64,000 nucleotides of DNA from Lepidostoma basale (Eukaryota > Arthropoda > Insecta > Trichoptera > Lepidostomatidae), in NCBI GenBank assembly GCA_022606425.2, contig JAHDVF020000178.1, positions 124,001 to 188,000 on the forward strand. The letters run 5' to 3'. Of this stretch, positions 11,175-21,779 are shown piece by piece. The translations under genes were made by a program, and so were the position numbers. The notes beneath the pieces are model-generated. The model ran no database searches. It was not told the origin of the DNA and worked only from the letters and a program-made list of their open reading frames with translations. Each line of letters opens with the position of its first letter. The first letter of the stretch is position 1.

Positions 11175-11245
11175 CAATTTGAATAATTTCTTTGATATAA
11201 TTTTGAAGTTCTTGCTGGAGTTGAGTTAGATACCTAATTATTTTA
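11175..11245 (+). repeat. Fragment of the LINE-A-tailed chimera's 5' region
   Basis: TTTGAATAATTTCTTTGATA and TGAAGTTCTTGCTGG match the start of the chimeric element at 28425-28965. Confidence 0.5.
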
Positions 11246-11249
11246 ATTA

Positions 11250-11532
11250 AAAGAAAGGTTAGTTACTATTTATAGGAGAAAATATTAAAGGTGGAAAATA
11301 TAATAATAATAAAGAGTAATCAGATGGAACAATTACACTTAATATAGTCAAAAACAATGAAACATAATAAATTAAAGACGATAAACAATAAAAGGTAGTA
11401 GATTACATCAATTAGAAAGGGACAAAAGTTGAAAAAAATATTGTACACTTGATAATGTCAACATCGATTGACGAAACATCTATCGGGAAAAATAAAAAAT
11501 AAATTATAAAAAAATTGTGATACCACAAAAAG
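11250..11532. other. AT-rich DNA, nothing recognised
   Basis: No feature is supported here. Confidence 0.4.
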
Positions 11533-11548
11533 TCTTTAATATTTTAAC

Positions 11549-12012
11549 TAACTAACTAACCATCACGCCGTCTCGCCGAAGGGGTAGGCAGAAAGAATGG
11601 ACTGCCACACTTTTCTTTCCTGACATATTTCTCTCGCTTCCTCAACATTCAAACATCGTGTCATGCACGCGCGTCGATTTCTCTGACTCCTCACATGGCC
11701 GACATTCAATATTTGATTTATTTGATCGTGCCACGTTTTCCTCGGTCTTCCTCTATTTCTGGTTCCATTTACATCGTCAACATGTAATTTTTTTACCATT
11801 CTTTCTTCATTCATTCTTTCCATATGTCCAAACCATCTTAATGATCCTTTCATTATTTTGTTCGTAAGACCATCATTCGCACCGCATTCACTTCTTATAT
11901 TTTCATTCGACACTCTATCATACACAGAGTATCCACACATTTCTACTGCATTTCTTCTACTTTCATCCTTCTTTTGCCAGTTCCATGCTTCGCTTCTTTA
12001 CATAAGGGTCTT
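11549..12012 (-). mobile_element. LINE-A fragment with target-site duplication
   Basis: An open frame of 125 residues (11563-11940) covers MCGYSVYDRVSNENIRSECG to PFGETA, preceded by a frame-shifted EAWNWQKKDES. The (TTAG)n tail is intact. It is flanked by TCTTTAATATTTTAAC (11533-11548) and TCTTTAAATATTTTAAC (12013-12029), a duplication of about 16 bp with one indel. This marks a single 5'-truncated insertion of about 460 bp. Confidence 0.93.
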
Positions 12013-12089
12013 TCTTTAAATATTTTAACATTTAACAAAGTATTGATTTCATCATAGCCGTTCCTTAGTCGGGAACATTAAGCGTATAG

Positions 12090-12560
12090 TACAATTGCTG
12101 AATAAAATTTCTCAGAAGGACGGATCTCTTAGCTCAGTCATTACCCGTGTTGTTGTAATTCTCAGTAATCGTCCAGACACATCGCCCATTACGTGTCCCC
12201 GCGGACGGCCCGGGGAGGGATGCAGGCATCCCCCCCCCAACCCTCTCCACACTTACTCCATCTCAGGTAAAATTACCAGCGCTATCTAGCCGGGCGTTAC
12301 CACAACGTATGCCGATTTTTTTTCGGCGGGTCCCTTTTCCGAAATCCGCGAGATAAACCGTTTACCGGCGACATTAGCTTATCTCGGCTCGCTCGTTTGG
12401 TTGAAGCGGAGATTTTAGCGAATCGTAAAGCATTAATAATGGCTTGGTGTAGTAGCCGCGGCGCGGGGCGGGCGCTAGCTGGGGTGTCAATTTACCTAGA
12501 GTTTATAATTTGGCGAGGATGCCACTTGATGTAGTCGGCAATAGACAATGGTATTGAAAA
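12090..12560. other. CpG-rich single-copy island
   Basis: The block is much richer in GC and CpG than its surroundings (for example CCCGCGGACGGCCCGGGGAG near 12196 and AGCCGCGGCGCGGGGCGG near 12452). I see no long open frame, RT motif or terminal repeat. It could be a host promoter, an untranslated exon or a conserved non-coding element. Confidence 0.4.
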
Positions 12561-12574
12561 GGGAATTATGTGAT

Positions 12575-13095
12575 TCACAAATACGAATGAAAACGTCTGT
12601 TTCCTAGAAGTATTTCCTAGAATCATATTTTATGGGAATGAAATGTTTCGCTTTGTTTTGGCATTATTTTACGTTAGATAATGCCTTTATAAGGGGCTGC
12701 TGGGTCATTGTACGGATCTCTTGGTTGGGAGCCGGTCGCATAGCATGGATTGGGCACGAATGCCGAGCCGAAGAGACCAGAGCAATCAAGACCCTGTACA
12801 CGTCTAGACCGACTGGAGTAAGACCTCTAGGAAGGCCTAGACAGCGCCTAATGGACAATGTTCTGGCTGACCTGGCTAGGTTGGGCGAATCGGACTGCTG
12901 GGAGCAAAAGGCGCAGGATCGAGGAGCTTGGCGAAAAATCATCAAGGAGGCTAAAACTCTTCAAGAATTGTACGGCCATAGGAAGTAAGTAGATAATGCC
13001 TTAGTAAGACGAAACATGTTATTCCCATAAAATATAAATAAATTTCTAGAAACGTTTCAAATGTATTAATTATTTAATATGGAGTTATACACCAA
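12575..13095. repeat. Fold-back repeat HH5, interrupted by LINE-H
   Basis: Left part: GAATGAAAACGTCTGTTTCC, TATGGGAATGAAATG and TTTCGC. Right part, inverted: GACGAAACATG, TTATTCCCATAAAATATAAA and TTTAATATGGAGTT. LINE-H (12688-12989) sits in the middle. Both arms carry worn CGAAACATG blocks. Confidence 0.7.
12688..12989 (+). pseudogene. LINE-H RT C-terminal fragment with 13-bp duplication
   Basis: The frame gives RIAWIGHECRAEETRAIKTL, then GRPRQRLMDNVLADLARLGE and AQDRGAWRKIIKEAKTLQEL, ending in YGHRK and TAA at 12986-12988. Blocks of this kind (GRPRxRWxDxV ... AxDRxxWRxIxxEAK) are the tails of RTE/CR1-like RT proteins in insects. It is flanked by an exact TAGATAATGCCTT (12675-12687 and 12990-13002). 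The element ends with its stop codon and has essentially no 3' UTR or poly(A). Confidence 0.85.
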
Positions 13096-13384
13096 CAAAC
13101 AATAAATTAAAAGATACGTATCAATATGTATTAAAGCAGAGAAAACAACATAAAATTGGTAAAACCTTCTACATACCACAGTGTCAGGAGAATATGAGAT
13201 ACGGCGGCTTTTAGGACCATGCTTGGGTAATTATTTTGCAATTGGCACAGAGAAGAAGGAGATATACATATAAGATAGACTTCCAATGCGTTTTTTAAGT
13301 GTTTGGAAGTGATCGATTTTAGAAGAAAAAATATATTTATCGTGTATAATATATGCATTTTTTTCCAAATCATAGTTAATACGA

Positions 13385-13535
13385 ATGGGACCAAAGTGAA
13401 AAGAAAATATCAGAAGTACTCGCAAAAGAATATGTAAAAAGCGCAGCAATCGGCCATGGTACGGTGTCGCTTACCTGAAAAAAAACACAGCTCATGAGCG
13501 TTTCAAATATTTTAAATAAAACATTGGGAAGAAAA
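13385..13535 (-). repeat. Dispersed repeat Z, copy 1
   Basis: About 145 bases, including GTGAAAAGAAAATATC, GAATATGTAAAAAGCGC and CACGGTGTCGCTTACCTG-like sequence, recur at 63385-63540. No coding content is seen. Confidence 0.7.
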
Positions 13536-14196
13536 TATAAGGTATGTTATTAGTAAACATTTAAATAAGTGAAAAAATATATATACAGGTATAAAATATT
13601 TAAATATGAGGACTACAGGTGTAAAACTAAATATGTAATAATTTATACGAATAAACAAAGGAATGGAGAGATTGTACATTCTATAAAAAAATTATTGGAT
13701 GGATTTTTAAATAAAATTCCAATAACTTAATGTGTTCGATATCAGTGTACGAAAAACCAATTTAAATGTAAAAACCTTTGTACTTTGTACGTTAAACGGT
13801 TACCATACGCGGCAGATATAATTGGACATCAATAAGGCATAAACAAAGAACAGATTTGATAGACAAAAGATTAAAAACTATTTTATTTTTATTGGAACTG
13901 ATGTGACCATATCTGTTGAGTAGGTACTTACTTAACTAGTATGCAATTCGATTATGTTATTCATAACTCAACTAAGGTAGTCAACTGCTATTACATATTA
14001 CCTCACTGTTATTATTTATTGTTTCTTTTACAACGATGTCAAACTTCATATTAAATCTTAAATGTCTCTTTTCTAGAAGGTTCAGTATGTTTCATGGGTA
14101 TTACATGTTTTGTCTTAATAAGGTTATATCAAATATTATCACATCACAATGTTAACGTATACTTTCTTAACCATCATTAAGGAGTTAACACTGTGA
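13536..14196. other. AT-rich DNA, nothing recognised
   Basis: No feature is supported here. Confidence 0.4.
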
Positions 14197-14367
14197 TAAC
14201 GAATTTTTTATGAATTAAAACACTGTGTTTTCCACTTTTGAGTTTATTTTTCTCTTCACGTTTCGAAGGCTTTACACTTTCATCATCGGTAGAACGATAA
14301 ACACTTCAAGAAAAATAAACTCAATAGTGGAAAAAACAGAGCTGTAATTCATAAAAAAATCATCATC
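14197..14367. repeat. Fold-back repeat HH1, decayed
   Basis: The ends are TTTTTTATGAATTAAAACAC and TAATTCATAAAAAAATC, inverted. The left arm carries TTCACGTTTCGAAGG and TTTCATCATCGG (minus-strand core CCGAUGA, stem II and GAAAC), but the bases at the cleavage site are changed. The right arm has lost its core. Confidence 0.7.
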
Positions 14368-14377
14368 CTATCTTTAT

Positions 14378-14565
14378 CCATACGATCTTTGTGTCCAAAC
14401 GAAAAAAGCGATCCTTTCATAATTTTGCATAAAATTCTTTCTTCAGCTCTACATTGGACCATGATATCAGCCTTTGGAATTCTTTCATACATAATGGATC
14501 TCATCTCTACCACATCTTTTCTGCCAATTCCATGTTTGGCTTCTATACATCATTGTACAAGAAAT
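14378..14565 (-). mobile_element. LINE-A internal sliver, degraded
   Basis: Antisense matches to RMCG..YDRIPKADI and SLFSFGHKDRM-like residues, with GSEA/NWQK remnants to 14565. The tail and the GRPRKTW block are missing. Confidence 0.6.
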
Positions 14566-14892
14566 CTATGTTTCTCCGTATGTTTATGCGCGCAAATCTC
14601 GGAAAGTAATCAATGGATTGACTCAAAATTTTAACAGAATATTTAATTTAAGCAGAAGAGTCTTAATATATACTTTTTAATCGTAAGTTCCTACGGAAAC
14701 GGAACATTCTAAGCGTTTTAATTTGTCATAGTTAACAAGTACTGAATGACAGTTCTACACAGTGTTGCCATTTTATCAATTTTATCCAAAGTTACAATAA
14801 TTTTCCCGACAATTAAGAAATAAAAAGAATTTAATCGGATTTAAAAATCGAATTATATCTGACAAATTATATTACTATTTTCGCTCGTTTGT

Positions 14893-15005
14893 TTTCTCAA
14901 TTCTCTCCGAAAGTTATTCGATGTGCACACGATGAGCATGCTCAAGAACGTTTCAGGATTATTTCGAATTTTCTTCTGCTTATTGGTGTATAACAGTAGT
15001 GTGGT
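14893..15005 (+). repeat. Dispersed repeat W, copy 1
   Basis: CAATTCTCTCCGAAAGTTAT, GATGAGCATGCTCAAGAACG and TGTATAACAGTAGTGTGG recur at 15658-15752 and, more diverged, at 27547-27660. Confidence 0.7.
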
Positions 15006-15139
15006 TTTCTCTATGCGTTTTAAATTGAGTAAATGACAGTTCGTAACTTTACAAAACCTACAAAAAACAGATTTAAAAATCGTTTAGAATATTCCATGTT
15101 GATCGCCGTTTATGTGATTATTAATATTATTATTATTAC

Positions 15140-15176
<37 letters not shown>

Positions 15177-15657
15177 TTGCTGAATCGCTTTTTACATCAT
15201 GACAGCAGAGGAAATCGATGTAAAGGGTATTATAGCTATCATAGTGATTCTCGTAATAAATAAAGAACATTGATTTAATTTTTGTCAAATCAAGCAATAC
15301 ACATGATGGTTACATATTACCTACATTATAATTACCTACAAGGAGGTGAGGGTCTTATACGACGATAATACGTTACTCCATTGAATATTAATGATCGCAT
15401 ACCGCAAGACATGTCCCTCACGTACTATAAATTAATTATATCTCATTTTAATGGGTACTCTGTAATAATAATTACAGATAATGTATCGGTAATAAACGAC
15501 TGTGTTCGATGTCCTAAGTCCCTACGTATATAGATTACATGCATGTATTATGGCAACACATTACTTACTGGCAAAGCTTGTGTGTTTTAGTCAATTTTAC
15601 TATAATCATATAAATAGGGAAAAACCCGTACGGTTGAGAGCGAGAAAGAAATAGTTC

Positions 15658-15752
15658 AATTCTCTCCGAAAATTATTCGATGTGCAAACGATGAGCATGC
15701 TCGAGAACGTTTTGAATTTTCTTCTGATTATTGTTGTTTAACAGTAGTGTAG
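15658..15752 (+). repeat. Dispersed repeat W, copy 2
   Basis: Same blocks as copy 1, with about 18 bases deleted before ATTTTCTTCTGATTATTG. Confidence 0.7.
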
Positions 15753-15819
15753 ACAAAATTATAATACCAAATTTTAAAAGTCTAACCACAATGTGAATTT
15801 TTGAATAAATATAAATACA

Positions 15820-15910
15820 CTTGGTATTGTAACAATTTAATTACTAAACCCAGATATGTTACGGTTATAACACAACCATTATCAATTTACACAATTTTAA
15901 CAATAAAATA
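15820..15910 (-). repeat. Ribozyme-like repeat HH4, decayed
   Basis: The minus strand reads UUGAUAA, an extra U, GGUU...AACC, then GUAAC instead of GAAAC and AUAUC instead of AUGUC, so A13 of the core is lost. The flank AATACACTTGGTATTG is shared with 16.25 and 35.5 kb. Confidence 0.55.
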
Positions 15911-16244
15911 AAACAGATTTGTCACTTATATACTAAAAGGGGGTTGAGTTATGTATAAAGGTGGAGAGGGTATAATTAGGATTGAGGAGAGGGGAGACGT
16001 AACGGGAACATTTCGGACGGGGGAACTGAATTTAAATTTAACAGGGTTTTTTTATTTCTAAAATTTCTAAATCTTTTGATGTTAGGTTTTTATTATTAAT
16101 GTGCAATTGATATCGTTTTTTGTCATTAAATGTATGATTATTTTCAATTAAAGGGTTATCAAACTCCGAAAAATTATTACTAGAAAGGCATCTAATGTAT
16201 TCTTTCATTCTTATGTTAAAATTACACGTCGTTTTCCCTATGTG

Positions 16245-16340
16245 TTAAGTGGAATAAAGTGTTGTGAATACCAAGTGTAATTACCAATATTTATTCATAT
16301 ACGAATCCACAACACAAAGTGAATATACTCGTATTATAGA
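16245..16340. repeat. HH4 repeat ends
   Basis: GTGTTGTGAATACCAAGTGT and ATCCACAACACAAAGTGAAT match the two ends of the HH4 repeat at 35346-35520, here joined without the central core. Confidence 0.5.
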
Positions 16341-16429
16341 AAAAACAGTGTGAATGTTTAATGAAAAAAACAGAACCACATTAGAATATTTATTAAGTTA
16401 TTGTTTCACTTAAATTACATATATCTGCG

Positions 16430-16665
16430 AGGTCGAAGATGTGGTCAGATGGGGACGTCAAAGACGGCTATACTGACATCAACATATAGAAAGAATGAGC
16501 TCAAATAGGATACCATACATAGCTCTCCATGGAACGCCAAACGGACAACACCGGCCAGGAAGACCCCCGAAACGGAAGAGAAAAAGCTGGAGTTCAGCGT
16601 CTCAAGAGGACCCGCCTGAAATAACAGACTCCTAAGCCTATCAACAGTAAATAAGAAGAAGACAT
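16430..16665 (+). pseudogene. LINE-D C-terminal fragment
   Basis: Across frames it reads CEVEDVVRWGRQRR, WHQHIERMSSNRI and HGTPNGQHRPGRPPKRKRKS, the end of the LINE-D protein, and finishes in AAGAAGAAGAC. It is frameshifted and 5'-truncated. Confidence 0.75.
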
Positions 16666-16729
16666 TCTATATATTATTATATATTCAAATAAACAACAAC
16701 AAAAAAAACACAAAATTTACAGGTTGTAT

Positions 16730-16975
16730 TATATTTCCGATGTTGAACGGTCCAATTTCCTTAGAAATGCTAACTAAACCGCTGCAAGCTTGTGTTTTCC
16801 TTCGGATCCGGTGCACAGAGCAAATCACAGGGACAACACAATTGATCGGATTGAATAAATCAGTACCTTGGCTGTTCCGTTTCCTGGGCCGGTGTCCGGC
16901 AGCGACGGTAGGCCGGCGGTGCAGGCTGCACAGTGTGTCACTAAGCGGCTCTCGGCGGTCTTGATGTATAGACGT
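16730..16975. other. GC-rich single-copy block
   Basis: A stretch of about 240 bases is GC-rich, with no RT motif or terminal repeat. An open frame of 103 residues exists on the minus strand (16685-16996) but resembles nothing I know. It may be a host exon or conserved non-coding DNA. Confidence 0.3.
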
Positions 16976-17140
16976 AGGGGCGTGAAATATATTCAAGGCT
17001 TTCAGGCTTCAACAGAGCGGTGAATTATTAATTCCGCAAATGCAGCGGGGATGCTGAGGATAATCTGTAATACCATTAACGTATTCGTGTTTTGAACGTG
17101 TAACGTTAATATTTTATTATATTGTACTATAACCGTTCAT

Positions 17141-17736
17141 TCGTTAAGAAGGGTTGGGGCAGGCAACAAAGTGAATGGTGCACTTAAAGTTGTCATCGCA
17201 AACAAAAACCTATCCAAAAAAGCTAGAATGGCAGTGCACAATGGTGTTCTTCTACCGACCCTTATGTATGGAAGCGAAGCATGGAACTGGCAAAAGAAGG
17301 ATGAAAGTAGAATAAATGCAGTAGAAATGAGATCTCTTAGACGAATGTGTGGATACTCTGTGTATGATAGATGAAATATAATAAGTGAATGCGGTGCGAA
17401 TGATGGTGTCATGAACAAAATAATGAAAGGATCATTAAGATGGTTTGGACATACGGAAAGAATGAATGAAGAAAGAATGGTAAAAAAATTATATGTTAAT
17501 TATGTAAATTGAACCAGAAATAGAGGCAGACCGAGGAAAACGTGGCACGATCAAATAAATCAAATATTGAATGTCAGCCATGTGAGGAGTCAGAGAAATC
17601 GACTCGCGTGCATGACACGATGTATGAATGTTGAGGAAGCGAGAGAAATATGTCAGGAAAGAAAAGTGTGGCAGTTCATTCTTTCTGCCTACCCCTTCGG
17701 GGGGACGGCGTGATGGTTAGTTAGTTAGTTAGTTAG
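17141..17736 (+). pseudogene. LINE-A fragment with 13-bp duplication
   Basis: The frame opens with RRVGAGNKVNGALKVVIANK, then VLLPTLMYGSEAWNWQKK and MRSLRRMCGYSVYDR, where a small deletion gives a stop at 17374. A further in-frame stop replaces Gly near 17512. The end is the usual hairpin and (TTAG)n. An exact TATAACCGTTCAT flanks it (17128-17140 and 17737-17749). Confidence 0.92.
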
Positions 17737-17840
17737 TATAACCGTTCATCCTCTAAATCAGTTCTCAAGGTATGCTGGGGCTCCGCAGTGCACTATAATC
17801 GTAAGGCCCATTATTTCTACGAACTTATTTGGGTAAAAAA

Positions 17841-17950
17841 TGTAAAGCGGAAGAAGATATTATGAACAAAATTATGAAAGGATCGCTGCGTTGGTTCGGA
17901 CATATGGAGCGCATGAATGGATAAAATAATGGTTAAAAAGTATACGTTAA
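17841..17950 (+). pseudogene. LINE-A fragment, 5' half, split by a CR1-like insertion
   Basis: It encodes AEEDIMNKIMKGSLRWFGHM and continues, after the insertion at 17951-18190, with the GRLKKTWHDQINQ half. A stop lies at ATGGATAAA near 17920. Confidence 0.85.
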
Positions 17951-18190
17951 CAACTTCTCGTCCCGCGGCGCCAAGGAGCTTCAAACTTCGCAGATCGCGC
18001 TTTTGGCATCGCGGGACCGACGGCGTGGAACAGGCTGCCCTACAGTATCCGCAATCAAGACGACGGAGTGTTCAGAAGCTCTCTTAAAACTTTTCTTTTT
18101 AAGAGAAGCTTTCCGGACGTTGAGCACCCTTGAAGTGAATCTCTCACAAAAATGGCGCTATACAAATCATCATCATCATCATCATCATTG
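17951..18190 (+). mobile_element. CR1-like RT 3' end with (CAT)n tail
   Basis: The inserted segment reads ADRAFGIAGPTAWNRLPYSI and VFRSSLKTFLFKRSFP with a stop at about 18130. The pattern FxxAGPxxWNxLPxxIR...FKxxLKTFLF is the C-terminus of CR1-like non-LTR retrotransposons. After AATGGCGCTATACAAATC it ends in (CAT)n. It splits the LINE-A string GTTAA/TGATGTAA cleanly. Confidence 0.85.
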
Positions 18191-18430
18191 ATGATGTAAT
18201 CGGAGTACGGAGTCGAGGCAGATTGAAGAAAACATGGCATGACCAAATTAATCAAATGTTAAAGGTTGATCATGTTAGAAGTCGGAAGAATCGACGTGCG
18301 TGTTGACTCGCTGTATGAATGTGGAGGAATCTAGAGAGGTGTGCCAGGATAGAATAATGCGGCGGCGGTCCATTCTCTCTGCCTACACCTGCGGGGAAAC
18401 GGCGTGACGGTTTGTTTGTTTGTATGTTTG
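18191..18430 (+). pseudogene. LINE-A fragment, 3' half
   Basis: It continues the copy broken at 17950: DDVIGVRSRGRLKKTWHDQI and the C-terminal end, with frame breaks near 18304 and 18361. The tail is (TTTG)n with TATG interruptions, as in the 5.3 kb copy, so both belong to the same subfamily. Confidence 0.85.
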
Positions 18431-18489
18431 TTTGTTTGTTTGTATGTTTGCTTATTTGGGGGGACGCGTTAAATTGTGTGGTTTCAATA

Positions 18490-18605
18490 CATTTTATAAT
18501 ACCCTAACAAGGCGAAACATATTAATCCAAAAAAAAAAACATTCTAAAAAATTACGTTTTCATCGATATTATTTAATATGGAGTTTTATGTAAGAGTTCA
18601 AAAAA
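18490..18605 (+). repeat. HH5 fold-back, right arm
   Basis: CCTAACAAGGCGAAACAT, TTACGTTTTCATCGATATT and TTTAATATGGAGTTTTATG are the right arm of HH5. The ribozyme-like 5' half (UUGACAA) is not preserved. Confidence 0.6.
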
Positions 18606-18930
18606 CAAAAAATTTAATTATCTAAAATATAATAAAAAAATGTTGGTTATCGTCCCTCTGAAAGACCACCAAAAATATGAAGGAATAGTTTCCCAAGAAA
18701 GCCCAGCTTAACAATAGGAACATATCAAGGGCCTAAAAAGAGAAGAATCAAAAATAAATATTTCGCAAACCAACATCAAAAATTCCCGGCTCGTTTGCTT
18801 TACGAAATACCAACTTCCAATGTGTTCAAAACAAAAAGATTTTAAATCCCGAATCAACTCGATATTCTTCTTGGATCTTGGATATTGTCTTTTCGGGAGT
18901 ACCAGCCCGAAGGCTATTGCTCCCCCACAT
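18606..18930. other. AT-rich DNA, nothing recognised
   Basis: No feature is supported here. Confidence 0.35.
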
Positions 18931-18954
18931 GTTAGAAATTTCTTTCTTGGAGAT

Positions 18955-19560
18955 GAAGTTGGATATTGTTGGATGGTGAGGGGAGGGTTACTTGGAGGAT
19001 GTAGTGGGTTGTGTCCGATATTTGGACCTGACTACCCGGGTAGGGTGGAGTGTGGAGGGGTTGGGGATGACTTGGAAAGGGGCCGAGGTCTTGGGTGGAG
19101 ACCGAGGGACGGTGACAGGGAGTGGCCTTTGGTGGGGGCCGGTTGGTCCTGGATATGGAACCAAGTGAGACAAGAGTGGCCTTGGGCGTGGGCCGGTGGC
19201 CTTGGGTGGGGACCGATATGGCAATGGGGTTGAGATACAAGATGGGATAAGGATAGTGGAAAGGAAAGGTTTAGGCATGAAGCGTTGAGTAAACAGCAGG
19301 TAGGCAGCGATGGCGGCGGCGGAGCAGGAAGAGGCGGTAGGACAGGGAGAGGCTGCGGTGCAGGAGGAGGCGGCGTCGACGGCGGCAGGAGAAGCAAGGG
19401 ATGGAGGCGTCCGAGGAACGCCAGCAGACTTGGATATGGCAGCGGGTCAGGAAGATGGTAGCAACGGCAAAATGGAGAGCAAGCGATTACGATGGTCAGG
19501 AACTGTGGCGGCGGCACCGGAGGTTGTCATTTTAATTGGCTGGCTGATGGGAAGGCGTGC
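18955..19560. repeat. G-rich low-complexity tract
   Basis: The plus strand is strongly G-rich and built of short imperfect repeats: GGCCTTGGGTGGGGACCG-like units at 19060-19230 and GGCGGCGGAGCAGG-like units at 19305-19510. Proline-rich and glycine/alanine/glutamate-rich open frames exist on both strands but follow from composition, so I do not call a gene. Runs of GGG raise the possibility of quadruplex structure. Confidence 0.6.
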
Positions 19561-19579
19561 AGAGCGATGTACAATTTGA

Positions 19580-20450
19580 GTATGAGAGTGTGCACCAATA
19601 AAAAACAATAAACCACACATGATGATGCATATACTTGTATATGGAGCTGTTTTTAATCTTAAAGGATTGCCAAAATGCAGAAATTAAATTTTTTTGTGAG
19701 AAGCTTCAAATGACAGCCGCCCGTGGGCGCCATTTTGAAACAACTGAACTCGATATTACGATGGGTGGTTTTCGTGTTAATTTGAAAACTTTACGGCAGC
19801 CGTGCGTTTGTGCTATTTATGGCTGGTATGCGATGCAAGGAACCATTTTGTGCGGCACATTATTGCTATTAGACTCATTATTTTGAATTATCCCTAACTT
19901 TTTAACGGAAACTGACATGGGCAAGTAGTGGAAAGGGTGCACTATAAATTTAGACAACCACACCCCTAATACGACATAAACATTTTTTTTAATTAAAAAA
20001 AAAACCAATTGCGAAAATTAAAAAAAAAACAGCCTAAAATGCATTTATAAATGTTAAAATGATTACTACGGTGCTTGTTATTTACACGTAAAAATGAAAA
20101 GTTTTGACCTTTTTCGTTTTAAATTATAATTATAAAAAAAGGATATCATGGTCAACTTTTAACATTAATAATAATATATACATTAATATACTAACTTTTA
20201 AATCGCCGTTTACATAATATAATAACCTCAATGGCACAAAGACAAGTTGCATTGAAACAATTACTTTTGTAAATAAGGAAAAAAGCAATTGAAAATAAGG
20301 TTTATGTTATCTAAAAGTTCTATTAAATGTTATGGGAATCGTTCAACCACATACATTTAATACTGCTTTAAGCTCATTCGTATTCAATAATAAATATGGA
20401 GTTTTTCACCATAATTCAAGATAGAATAAATACATTAAAAATAACGTACT
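19580..20450. other. Mostly AT-rich; one unrecognised open frame
   Basis: An 83-residue open frame at 19635-19886 (ending in GWYAMQGTILCGTLLLLDSL) lies in a less AT-rich patch. I do not recognise it and cannot say that it is coding. Confidence 0.3.
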
Positions 20451-20607
20451 AACTAACTTATCATTACGCCATCTCCCCGAAGGGGTAGACCGAAAGAATG
20501 AACCGCCACACTGTTCGTTCTTGACATATTTCTCTCGATTCCTCAACATTCATACATCGTGTCATGCACGTACGTCCATTTCTCCGACTCCTCGCATGGC
20601 CGAGAAT
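20450..20607 (-). mobile_element. LINE-A 3' end
   Basis: The antisense has the tail ACTAACTAACTTATC, the CCCCGAAGGGG hairpin and the CMNVEESREICQ segment, and stops at the RRVGEM-like position. About 150 bases remain. Confidence 0.85.
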
Positions 20608-20609
20608 TT

Positions 20610-20984
20610 TTTACATCTTTTTTATAATTTTCATTATTTATGTAATAATGTTTCGTGGGAAATTAAGAAAATTAATAACTAAGTGGAAGTCGGCATCACA
20701 AGCGCCGTTAGAATGTTCAACTTTGTACACGCGAAAAACAACAGAGGTCACATGGGCAATTTATTCCACAAAGGGTTGCGCGCAGCTATAATAGCCGTCC
20801 TAGGCGCAATTTGCGGTAAGTAATTAGACGTATTTGCTTTGTGATTATGTACTTCAAAGAAACGAAAAGAATGAAACTTTAATATATCCGTAGGAAACTT
20901 AATTAATCTAAATTAATTAACATGTAATTGCCCAGTCCTGATAAGTCGGTTCGTGATAAATATACAAATCTTCTTATTCTTCAG
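20610..20984. other. AT-rich DNA, nothing recognised
   Basis: No feature is supported here. Confidence 0.4.
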
Positions 20985-21435
20985 CCTATTCCCGTCCACT
21001 CCTGGACAAAGGCCTCCTCCATTTGATTTCACGTCACTCTGTCTTGTGCAGACTGCATCCAGGTTATTCCGGCATATAGATTCGGGTCATCCTTCCACCG
21101 TAGTTGGGGTCACCGTGTACTTGTCTTTGGCGTCCACGGGCTCCAAGTCAGCAGTCTTCTTGTCCATTTTTCGTCCGAGTTTCTGGCTACGTGACCTGCC
21201 CGTTGCCACTTGAGAGTCGCTACCCGGTGGATGACGTCAGTGACCTTTATTTTTTTCTCTCACCGAATCGTTTCTGATTCTGTCTCCTAGATTTATTCCT
21301 AACATGACTATTTCCATGGCTCTTTGGGTCTCGGGTTTCTCGGCACTTTGTTTAGATAATGTTACTGTTTCGTGGCCATAAGTAGCAACTGGCAGAACAC
21401 ACGCTTCATAATCTTTTCTTTTCAGGTTAATCGGT
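20985..21435 (-). pseudogene. LINE-F RT C-terminal fragment
   Basis: Minus strand, across frames: KRKDYEACVLPVATYGHETV, RAMEIVMLGINLGDRIRN, HRVATLKWQRAGHVAR, RWKDDPNLYAGITWMQSAQD and FVQEWTG. This order (VLPVxTYGxET, RAMExxMLGxxLxDRIRN, LKWQxAGHxxR, AQDRxxWxxxxEAFVQ) is a common insect endonuclease-RT tail. Frame breaks show that it is dead. Confidence 0.85.
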
Positions 21436-21486
21436 ATTTTCCGTTTTTTTTTAAAGTAACCAATTTTTCCAAAAGCTTCTACTATA

Positions 21487-21776
21487 TATAAAAAAAATGT
21501 ATGTGTGATAGAGTGTTGAATGAAAATATACGAAGTGAATGCAGTGCGAATGAAAGGGTTATGAATAAAATCATAAAAGGATCATTAAGATGGTTTGGAC
21601 ACATGGAAGAATGAATGAAGAAAAAATGATTAAAAAAATGTAAAATATGTAAACGGAACTGGAAATAGAGGAAGACCGAGAAAAACGTGGCACAATCAAA
21701 TACTAAATGTCGGCCACGTGAAGAGTCGAAGATATGTTTGCCTACTGGAGAGACGGCGTAATGGTTAGCTAGTTAT
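21487..21776 (+). pseudogene. LINE-A fragment, degraded
   Basis: It encodes MCVIEC..ENIRSECSANERV, IKGSLRWFGHM and NRGRPRKTWHNQ, with several deletions including about 60 bases before the terminal ATGGTTAGCTAGTT. Confidence 0.8.
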
Positions 21777-21779
21777 GTA

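Larger units (their letters stand above)
14570..15820. other. AT-rich DNA with repeat W and an ATT microsatellite
   Basis: A (TTA)n microsatellite occupies about 15122-15176. Repeat W occurs at 14893-15005 and again at 15658-15752. Otherwise nothing is recognised. Confidence 0.6.

Noticed and set aside
18157..18190. Poly-histidine coding stretch
   Set aside because: It is a (CAT)n microsatellite tail of a CR1-like insertion.
18820..19579. Proline-, glycine- or alanine-rich protein genes
   Set aside because: Open frames on both strands follow from the G-rich composition, and have no domain or splice support.
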